Positions 38,399-48,100 of a stretch of 64,000 bases of DNA are shown here, piece after piece. How positions within the stretch are numbered: the stretch's first letter is position 1; the number at the start of each line of letters is the position of its first letter. The DNA comes from Azorinus chamasolen (Eukaryota > Mollusca > Bivalvia > Cardiida > Solecurtidae), in assembly GCA_963576725.1 (NCBI GenBank), contig OY755242.1, positions 58,076,480 to 58,140,479 on the forward strand. Direction: 5' to 3'. The notes beneath the pieces were generated by a model that did not search any database, was not told the DNA's origin, and saw only the letters and a list, made by a program, of their open reading frames with translations. Position numbers and translations under genes: made by a program.

Positions 38399-38432
38399 CT
38401 ACAATGAGTAGAGGATGTGTCACTGAAATAAG

Positions 38433-38702
38433 TTAACCCTTTCCCTGTTCTATGTTTATTCCCAATATCAATCAATACCTACTTAATATTCATGGGCAGA
38501 ATAAGTTATTATGAAATATGGAAGGAGGAACATTGTAGCCATTTTTGAAAGACTTTTAAGTAAAGAAACAGAAATATCAAATTCAATTAGCACACAGAAC
38601 AGACCTTTATCATATGGCTCATATATATATATAAGCTGTCTTATCTGGGTCTACTCTGATTGCAAATGCTTGAAAAAGTGTTTATATGAAGGAAAGGGTT
38701 AA
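38433..38702. mobile_element. Complete family-A MITE, 270 bp
   Basis: It starts TTAACCCTTTCCCTGTTC and ends GAAGGAAAGGGTTAA. The core hairpin tip has become (AT)n: CATATGGCTCATATATATAT. It begins 8 bp beyond the AG of the upstream candidate acceptor at 38423-38424. Confidence 0.85.
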
Positions 38703-38990
38703 CCCTTATCTGATAGACATTGGCTAACAGAGTAGAGCTGTCTGTTCAGGGTCTGCTAACAGAGTAGAGCTGTCTGTTCAGGGTCTGCTAACAGAGTAGA
38801 GCTGTCTGTTCGGGGTCTGCTAACAGTAGAGCTGTCTGTTCAGGGTCTGCTAACAGAGTAGAGCTGTCTGTTCAGGGTCTAATAACAGAGTAGAGCTGTC
38901 TGTTCAGGGTCTGCTAACAGTAGAGCTGTCTGTTCAGGGTCTGCTAACAGAGTAGAGCTGTCTGTTCAGGGTCTGCTTTGTCTGCTTACG
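38703..38990 (+). repeat. 29-33-bp minisatellite derived from a family-A core, eight copies
   Basis: TAACAGAGTAGAGCTGTCTG plus TTCAGGGTCTGC is repeated eight times, some copies lacking GAG. The unit is a collapsed family-A palindrome (CAGAGTAGA...GAGCTGTCTG...GGGTCTGC), and the last copy runs on into the normal CTGCTTTGTCTGCTTACGAA. Confidence 0.85.
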
Positions 38991-39259
38991 AAATAATACA
39001 GACATGATTCTGTCAAAATATCTTTATGAGATAGGTGAAGTGTTTGTTCCATTCCCATCTGTTCAAATCTCGAGAAAATCATACTTTAATCTGAATTTAA
39101 ACTGCTAGTATTTTCTGGAAATACTTTTAGAATAACAGTAAAGTATGGAATGCTGGTCAAAACATGCTACTTGCCACTTTCTAGTTGCTTCTTTACATTT
39201 AATTGCTACTTGCCACTAGCTTTTTGCTACTTGACATATATCAATTTTTATGCTTAAAT

Positions 39260-39497
39260 CATTTCCCTCATATAAATGTGTTTTCATGCATTTGCAAATA
39301 GTAGATCTAGATCAGACTGCTCCTGTAGGAGCTGTCTGATAAGGGTCTGCTCTGTTTACTAATGGAATTTGATAGTCCTGTTTCTTTAGTTTATAAAATG
39401 GCTACAATGTTCCATCTTCCATATTTCATGATACCGGTAACCATTTTGACCATGAATATTCGGAAGGTATTGAAATTCGGAATTAACATGGAACAAG
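39260..39497. mobile_element. Family-A MITE, CCCTGTTCTATG subtype, reverse
   Basis: GCAAATAGTAGATCTAGATC, CAGACTGCTCCTGTAGGAGC and TGGCTACAATGTTCCATCTT are visible. The left end is eroded. Confidence 0.7.
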
Positions 39498-39740
39498 AAT
39501 AGGTATACATTGGGTTGATCAATTACAACCCTCCAAATGTCCTTAAACAATATCCAAACACCATTACTTTAAGCATTATAGATATATAGTACAATTTTAT
39601 TTATCATTATTATTATTTTCTATGAAGGCAAGGGGGTATGAAAATGAGTTCTATGAAAAGTTATGGTGTTTGGATGTTGTTTAATGACATTTGGGGTGTG
39701 TGCGTGTGTGTTGTAGTTGATCAACGCAATGTATACCTAT
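39498..39740. mobile_element. Foldback element, arms about 70-80 bp
   Basis: AGGTATACATTGGGTTGATC is mirrored by GTTGATCAACGCAATGTATA-CCT, and CCAAACACCATTACTTT by AAAAGTTATGGTGTTTGG. The right arm has gained a GTGTGTGCGTGTGTG insertion. Confidence 0.75.
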
Positions 39741-40842
39741 GGGAACAGGGAAAGGGCTAACTCCTACTGTCCCATCATTGGAGTTTACTTCCATGATCAA
39801 CATGTTTTGTATCCTATGTTAAAGACTTTGACACATGTTTACTGTTTAAATTACAGTAGTTAATAATTAAAGTTATTCACCTCAACCATGCCTGGCGCAT
39901 ACTGCGACCCCCCTTTCGAAGTATGCAAAATTAACCCTTCTCTTGCTGAATTTTAAAACACATTTCTCCTTCTTTACCCATGCCCTGTTGTATAATTACG
40001 CATATCTTCATTGTGTACAAGTATTTTACTGTGCAATCACTGCTGTGGCGTGCACCACAGGGGTAAGACCCGTTTGAGTCAGTATATGTATATATAGAAA
40101 GGATAAGACCCGTTTGAGTCAGTATATGTATATATAGAAATATATAGTCTACATGTATATATACATCAGGCACGTACCCAGGTGGGGGGGCTCGGGGGCC
40201 CGGGCCCCCCCCAGCTGGCTGCCAAGATACCATTTTTATTAATGGGCCCTTTTTAGTTTTCCCTACCGTTTTGAAATTTTACCATGGCAATTTTTTTAGT
40301 GACCGATATTTTCCTCCCTGTGGGAGATTATCTGTTAGTTCTCTACACATAGACAGACCACCTTTATCACGCTGTCATGCTGTGATACACGCTTGGACTA
40401 TTTTGGTATGGACCAATCAGGGTAATCCCCAGCGGAGAACACCCGAATTACGCAATCACGAGTTGGTTCCGGTTTTCGCTATACTTGAGTTTAGCAAATA
40501 AATTGTTCAGGAACCAGTCGTGACAAAATGCAAATTGCTACGTTGTCCACAAATACTACATGTGGCATGTAAATTACTCAAGCGTGGAGACAATGTCGTA
40601 AAACGAGGGGACGGGGTGACATATCAAGACGCTAAGCAGTATGCACTTCGACCGATAAACGTTTTACTATATTGATCAATAACTAGTAATGAAAGAATAA
40701 CTCCGAACATTCCGAATGATAAAAAAGTATGAATTAATTTTTGTAAATTGAGATTATCCTAAAAAATAGGTTAAAACACACCTTTTGCCATTGGGAATAT
40801 AGCCAAATAAAAAACCCTGAAACTTTTATTGTAAAATAAGAT

Positions 40843-43403
40843 AACAAGAGGGCCATGAGGCCCTGAAGCGCTCACCAGACATAACCCCAGGGGCGGGCCA
40901 TTTTTGACCACAAGAAATCATGTGTACACCTTTGGTAGAGAAATATGCCATTAATTATAGGTCTAAGCCTTATGGTTTCAGAGAAAAATATTTATATTTT
41001 CCAAAGAAAAACTGATAAGCCCTGGGGCAGGGCCAAGTTTCGCCCAGTGGTCAGGGTAATAAGTTAAACATTCTTGGCAGAGGACCACAAAGATTTTTAA
41101 AGATTTTGGACGGGGCCAATTTTGGCCAAGGGGTCATAATTTGAACAATATTTGTAGAGGACCATAAGATCATGCTACATACCAAATATCAAAGGTCTAG
41201 GTCTTGCAGTTTCAAAGAAGAAGATTTTTTAAAGATTTTCCTATGATAAACTGATAAGCCCTTGGGCGGGGCCATATTTGGCCCGGGGGTCATAATTTGA
41301 ACAATCTTTGTAGAGGACCATAAGATCATGCTACATACCAAATATCAAAGGTCTAGGCCTTACAGTTTCAGAGAAGAAGATTTTTATAGATTTTCCTATG
41401 AAAAACTGATAAGCCCTTGGGCGGGGCCATTTTTTGCCCGGGGGTCATAATTTGAACAATCTTTGTAAAGGACCATGAGATCATGCTACATACCAAATAT
41501 CAAAAGTCTAGGTCTTACAGTTTCAGAGAAGAAGATTTTTTAAGATTTTCCTATGAAAAACTGATAAGCCCTTGGGCGGGGCCATTTTTGGCCCGGGGGT
41601 CATAATTTGAACAATATTTGTAGAGGACCATAAGATCATGCTACATACCAAATATCAAAGGTCTAGGCCGTACAGTTTCAGAGAAGAAGATTTTTTCAAG
41701 ATTTTCCTATGAAAAACTGATAAGCCCTTGGGCGGGGCCATTTTTGGCCCGGGGGTCATAATTTGAACAATATTTGTAGAGAACCATAAGATCATGCTAC
41801 ATACCAACTATCAAAGGTCTAGGCCTTACAGTTTCAGAGAAGAAGATTTTTTCAAGATTTTCCTATGAAAAACTAATAAGCCCTTGGGTGGGGCCATTTT
41901 TGGCCCGGGGGCCATAATTTGAACAATCTTTGTAGAGGACCATAAGATCATGCTACATACCAAATATCAAAGGTCTAGGCTTTACAATTTCAGAGAAAAA
42001 GATTTTTTAAGATTTTCCTATGAAAAACTGATAAGCCCTTGGGCGGGGCCATTTTTGGCCCGGGGGTCATAATTTGAACAATATTTGTAGAGGACCATAA
42101 GATCATGCTACATACCAAATATCAAAGGTCTAGGCCGTACAGTTTCAGAGAAGAAGATTTTTTCAAGATTTTCCTATGAAAAACTGATAAGCCCTTGGGC
42201 GGGGCCATTTTTGGCCCGGGGGTCATAATTTGAACAATATTTGTAGAGAACCATAAGATCATGCTACATACCAACTATCAAAGGTCTAGGCCTTACAGTT
42301 TCAGAGAAGAAGATTTTTTCAAGATTTTCCTATGAAAAACTAATAAGCCCTTGGGTGGGGCCATTTTTGGCCCGGGGGCCATAATTTGAACAATCTTTGT
42401 AGAGGACCATAAGATCATGCTACATACCAAATATCAAAGGTCTAGGCTTTACAATTTCCGAGAAAAAGATTTTTTAAGATTTTCCTATGAAAAACTGATA
42501 AGCCCTTGGGCGGGGCCATTTTTGGCCCGGGGGTCATAATTTGAACAATATTTGTAGAGGACCATAAGATCATGCTACATACCAAATATCAAAGGTCTAG
42601 GCCGTACAGTTTCAGAGAAGAAGATTTTTTCAAGATTTTCCTATGAAAAACTGATAAGCCCTTGGGCGGGGCCATTTTTGGCCCGGGGGTCATAATTTGA
42701 ACAATATTTGTAGAGAACCATAAGATCATGCTACATACCAACTATCAAAGGTCTAGGCCTTACAGTTTCAGAGAAGAAGATTTTTTCAAGATTTTCCTAT
42801 GAAAAACTAATAAGCCCTTGGGTGGGGCCATTTTTGGCCCGGGGGCCATAATTTGAACAATCTTTGTAGAGGACCATAAGATCATGCTACATACCAAATA
42901 TCAAAGGTCTAGGCTTTAAAGTTTCCGAGAAAAAGATTTTTAAAGATTTTCCTATGAAAATTCCATATTACCATATATGGAAAAAATGACAAAACCCTCT
43001 GGCGGCCATGTTTTTTGCCGGATCAAAATTCTTTTAACAACTTTTAAAGTCTATCAACTGAGAAACATTTTGGTGAAAACTATATTCAAATCGGACAAGT
43101 CATTCTGGAGAAGAAGATTTTTCTAGATATTGTGTACGGTTGCCATGGCAACAGAACCGATGACCCCACCCACTATCTTTTAACAACTTTTGAAGCACCC
43201 ACCCACAGTATGTATCTGACCAAGTTTGGTTACAATTGGGCAGTCGGTTTCAGAGAAGAAGTCGTTTGAAATTGTTGACGGACAGACAGACGGACAGACG
43301 GACAGACAGACAGACGGACAGACGGACAGACGGACGACGGACGCCGGACACAGGGGTATCACAATAGCTCACCTTGAGCACTTTGTGCTCTGGTGAGCTA
43401 AAA
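40843..43403 (+). mobile_element. Tandem-core element with higher-order array
   Basis: It starts AACAAGAGGGCCATGAGGCC and ends with an ACGG/ACAG microsatellite (43277-43335) and the hairpin GAGCACTTTGTGCTCTGG-TGAGCT. About eleven core units of about 156 bp (AAGCCCTTGGGCGGGGCCAT, AAGATCATGCTACATACCAA) make up most of it. From about 41560 to 42960 the units form a three-unit block of about 467 bp repeated three times (TAGGCCGTACAG at 41664, 42131 and 42598). Confidence 0.85.
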
Positions 43404-44039
43404 ATGGAATATCTTTTTCATTGTACATGTATACATATTTCTGTTATAACCAGGTGAGCGATTAAGGGCCATCATGATCCTCGTGTTAAACTGTTACATT
43501 TAATGTTTGTAGTTTTGATCAGGGTTGTTTTCACATTTAGAAGAAAGAACTAGTGTGATGCTATGGTTAGTTGAGTGTATATTTACTTGGATATTTTGCT
43601 TTTTTATATAATTTGGTAATGTTCAGAAAAAAAACCCAAAATAATCTATGTTTAATGTATTTACATTTCAGTTATTTATACTTACAGAAAATCTTTTTTT
43701 TTTCTTTACCCAATCTTGAAAATAATAGTTTTTAGCCATATTGCATAAAATCAATTAATTTTGAAAATTCAAAAGGATTTTCATTATGATCAATGAATAA
43801 AAGAATGGTCATTTTCTTTTAAAAGTAAATATATTTATATAGACAACTGATATACTTATGTTTTCTTATTTTAATAAATAAATGGAGATGATTTTCAAAA
43901 AAAATGTTTTCTTTATTACTTTTAATTGTGTTCTTGCCAATCTTGGTAGATCAACAGGCATGTCCTTAAATAAAGACATAAGCAGATGTTAGTTCTGAGA
44001 TTAATAATGCCGAGTCTGTCCATAGCATTTTTTTAAAAT

Positions 44040-44320
44040 CATGATCAAATGTCTGTCTGTTTGTCAAAGGCAAAACTTTAATCATATGTCTGTCTGCCTG
44101 TCTGTCAATGGCAAAAGTCTTTAGTCAGTCTGTCAATGGCAAAAAACTTTAACCAAGATCACGTCTGCCAATGGAAAAAAAGCATGATCACATGTCCGTC
44201 TGTCTGTCTGTCAATGGCAAAAACCTTTAACCAAGATCACGCCTGCAATGGAAAAAAGGCATGATCACATGTCCGTCTGTATTTCTGTCAATGGCAAAAA
44301 ACTTTAGCCTTGATCACAAC
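44040..44320 (+). repeat. Degenerate GTCTGTCTGT-AATGGCAAAA tandem repeat
   Basis: About five units pair a GTCTGTCTGTCAATGGCAAA stretch with ACTTTAACCAAGATCACG. It lies inside the hAT-like insertion. Confidence 0.7.
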
Positions 44321-44904
44321 TTTTGTGTTAGGGTGATTTGTACGAAGTCCATACATTGAAACATTGGTGATCATTCATCATGTATTAAGTCTCTGCACCT
44401 AAACCCAGGTGTAAAGGAGCCGATTTCCTATTATATATAGGCTATATTATAACATAAAATTATATATTGATAGAGTGATCCAGATAGCAGGAAATTGCAC
44501 CATTCAATGCGGCATACCAAAAAAATTTCGGCTACCGGGAGGGGACACCCCTCCCGTACCCTCCACAACTCGGCCCCCCAGACAAAAATTTCTGGGTACG
44601 GCCCTGTCCTGATATACATATACTGACTCAAACGGGTCTTACCCATGTGGAATGCACTGGTTGCACAATCAACTTGTAAATAGTGCAGACCCTGATGAGA
44701 CTGTTCCTGCAGGAGCTGTCTCATCTGGATCTTCACTATTTACAGGTAGTTATATTGACGTGAATAGCAAGCGAATGGTTAACAGCTAAAACTATCTATT
44801 TGAATTCCAAAGCAATTTCCTATCGGGTCTATATACTCGTATGTATCGAAAGTAGAAAGGTAGCTAACAAGCTCAGATTAGTCACGAAGTAAATACAGGA
44901 TCAG

Positions 44905-44954
44905 CCAAAGACCTATGATAACACATAGCCTCATAGGTTATCATAGGTCTTTGG
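44905..44954. repeat. Perfect 18-bp-arm hairpin
   Basis: CCAAAGACCTATGATAAC and GTTATCATAGGTCTTTGG flank a 14-bp loop. No larger element could be delimited. Confidence 0.75.
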
Positions 44955-44955
44955 A

Positions 44956-45157
44956 TCAGCGGAGGAAAATACAACACTGTTAAGGCTAAGGCTTTGATTC
45001 ACTTAAGAGACTGACCATCTTATGCTTGTATATTATCAATACCAGAGATATAGATAACATAATATAGCAAATGACAAGTAGCAATCAGCAAACCAGCAAG
45101 TGGCAATTAACAATCAAGTAGAAAATACTAATCTGACAGACCGCGCGCTGATGTTAC
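44956..45157. other. Unassigned flank of satellite 1
   Basis: I see no coding signal. GATGTTACCGGTTGAGTC precedes the first recognisable satellite words. Confidence 0.4.
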
Positions 45158-48100
45158 CGGTTGAGTCTTAATGTACACCATAGAAGTCAGTACACCATTT
45201 AAGTTAGGTGGCCGTAATACACGTAGCCCCGCCTTCAGACGAAGTCCTGCCCACTGCCAAGCACGGAGATACACACATGGGATCCTTTAAGTGGTTTGCC
45301 GAATACATAAATAAAGAAGGAAAATGCTGATTTTTCAATTACATTTAATTTAATTTAAAAGAGAAGGGGAGGAAAAGGGGAGGGAAATATTTAAAAATGA
45401 TGTTGCTTTTGTCCCAATATTAATTGGGATCGAACAACTTGTACACCATTTAAGTCAGGTGACCATAGATGCGATATCGTAGCTGTAAGACTGATAATGA
45501 CTAGCGTCCAGTTTACATTTCTATTTAGGAATAGAGCTACGTTATCGTATCTAAGGTGACCAGAGAGACTTTGAATAGCTCCAAAGGAATGAAAACGTTG
45601 CACACCATTTAAATTAGGTGACCAGAGAGACCTGGAATAGCTAGATAGGACCGTAAAATTTGTACACCATTTAAGTCTAGTGAACAGAGAGACTTAGAAT
45701 AACTCAACGGGACCGAAAAACTCGTGCACCATTTAAGTCAGGTGACCAGAGAGACCTAGACAACTTGCACGCCATTTAAGCCAGGCGACCAAAAGAGACA
45801 TAGAATAGCTCCATGGGACCGAAAAATTGGACACCATTTAAGTCAGGTGACCAGGGATTCATATAATAGTCCCATAGGACCGAACATCTTGTACACCATT
45901 TAAGTTAGGTGACTATAGAGAAACCTAGAATATCTAAAAAAAACGTGTACACCACTTAAGTCAGGTGAGCTGGGAGACCTAGAATAGCTTCATAGGACCG
46001 AAAAACTTGTACACCGTTTAAGTCAGATGACCAACCATTTAATTCAGGTGACTAGGGAGACCTAGACAACTTGTACACCATTTAAGTCAGGTGACCAGAG
46101 AGACCTAGAATAGCTCCATAGAACCGAAAAACTCGTGCACCATTTAAGTCAGGTGACCAGAGAGAACTAGACAATTTGCACGCCATTTATGTCAGGCGAC
46201 CATAAGAGACATAGAATAGCTCCACAGGACCGAAAAACTTGTACACCATTTAAGTCAGGTGACCAGGGATTCATAGAATAGTTCCATAGGACCGAACATC
46301 TTGTACACGATTTAAGTCAGGTGAGCAGGGAGACATAGAATAGCTTCATAGGACCGACAAACTTGTACACCGTTTAAGTCAGATGACAAGGAATACCTAG
46401 AACAGCTCTATAGCACAAAAACAAATTGCACACCATTTAAGTCAGGTGGCCATGGAGATCTAGACAACTTGCACGCCATTTAAGTCAGGTGAAGAGAGAG
46501 GCATCGAATAGCCCAATAGGACCGAAAAACTTGTACACCATTTAAGTCAGGTGACCAGAGAGACCTAGACATCTTGCACACCATTTAAGTCAGGTGACCA
46601 GAGAGACATAGAACAGCTCCATAGGACAGAAAAACTTGTACACCATTTAAGTTAGGTGACTAGAGAAACATAGAATAGCTCCATAGGATCTAAAACTTGT
46701 ACACCGTTTAATTCAGGTGACCAGGGAGACCTAGACAACTTGCACACCATTTAAGTCAGGTGACCAGAGAGGCCTAGAATAGCCCAATAGGACAGAAAAA
46801 CGTGTACACCATTTAAGTCAGGTGACCAAAGAGACCTAGGCATCTTGCACACCATTTAAGTCAGGTGACGAGAGAGACATAGAACAGCTCCATAGGACAG
46901 AAAAACTTGTACACTATTTAAGTCAGGTGACCAGAGAGACAGACATCTTGCACACTATTTAAGTCGGGTGACCAGAGAGACATAGGCATCTTGCACACCA
47001 TTTAAGTCAGGTGACCAGGGAGACCTAGACAACTTGTACACCATTTAAGTCAGGTGACGAGAGAGGCCTAGAATAGCCCAATATGACCGAAAAACTTGTA
47101 CACCAATTAAGCCGTGTGACCAGGGAGACCTAGAATAGCTTTATAGTACAACACAATTTGCACACCATTTCAGTCAGGTGACAAGGGGGGGGGGGGGTAG
47201 ACAACTTGTACACCATTTAAGTCAGGTGACCAGAGAGACATAGACATCTTGCACAATATTTAAGTCAGGTGACCAGAGAGACATAGAATAGCTCAATAGG
47301 ACCGAAAAACTTGTACACCAATTAAGCCGTGTGACCAGGGAGACCTAGAATAGCTTTATAGTACAACACAATTTGCACACCATTTCAGTCAGGTGACAAG
47401 GGGGGGGGGGGGGTAGGCAACTTGCACACCATTTAAGTCAGGTGACCAGAGATGTGAGCAGGGAGACCTAGAATAGCTCTATAGTACAAAACAATTTGTA
47501 CACCATTTACATCAGGTGACCAGAGAGACCTCGAATACCTCTATAAGACAGAAAAAATGTACACTATTTAATTCAGGCGACTAGAGAGACCTACAATAGC
47601 TCCATAGAACCGAAACACTTGTACACCATTTAAGTCAGGTGACCAGGGAGACCTAGACAACTTGCACACCATTTAAGACAGGTGACCAGAGAGACCTAGG
47701 CATCTTGCACACCATTTAAGTCAGGTGACCAGTGAGACATAGAACAGCTCCATAGGACAGAAAAACTTGTACACCATTTAAGTTAGGTGACTAGAGAAAC
47801 ATAGAATAGCTCCATAGGATCTAAAACTTGTACACCGTTTAATTCAGGTGACCAGGGAGACCTAGACAACTTGCACACCATTTAAGTCAGGTGACCAGAG
47901 AGGCCTAGAATAGCCCAATAGGACAGAAAAACGTGTACACCATTTAAGTCAGGTGACCAAAGAGACCTAGGCATCTTGCACACCATTTAAGTCAGGTGAC
48001 GAGAGAGACATAGAACAGCTCCATAGGACAGAAAAACTTGTACACTATTTAAGTCAGGTGACCAGAGAGACAGACATCTTGCACACTATTTAAGTCGGGT

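Larger units (their letters stand above)
40167..44611. mobile_element. hAT-like non-autonomous insertion with 8-bp duplication
   Basis: It starts CAGGCACGTACCCAG and ends CTGGGTACGGCCCTGTCCTG, an inverted pair with a small offset. It is flanked by ATATACAT at 40159-40166 and 44612-44619. The 8-bp duplication and CAGG start fit the hAT superfamily. The interior outside the nested element (about 1.9 kb) has no transposase frame. The flank is AT-rich, so the duplication could be partly chance. Confidence 0.6.
40029..44675. mobile_element. Foldback MITE split by a large insertion
   Basis: An exact 32-bp inverted pair lies at 40061-40092 (GGGTAAGACCCGTTTGAGTC...) and 44613-44644. Weaker matching extends outward (TGTGCAATCACTG / mirrored GTGCAACCAGTG). 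A second direct copy of the left arm is at 40104-40133. If the 40167-44611 insertion is removed, the two arms close into a short palindromic element. Confidence 0.7.

Noticed and set aside
40271..40501. 76-codon plus ORF
   Set aside because: No recognisable domain or splice context; it lies inside the hAT-like insertion near its left end.
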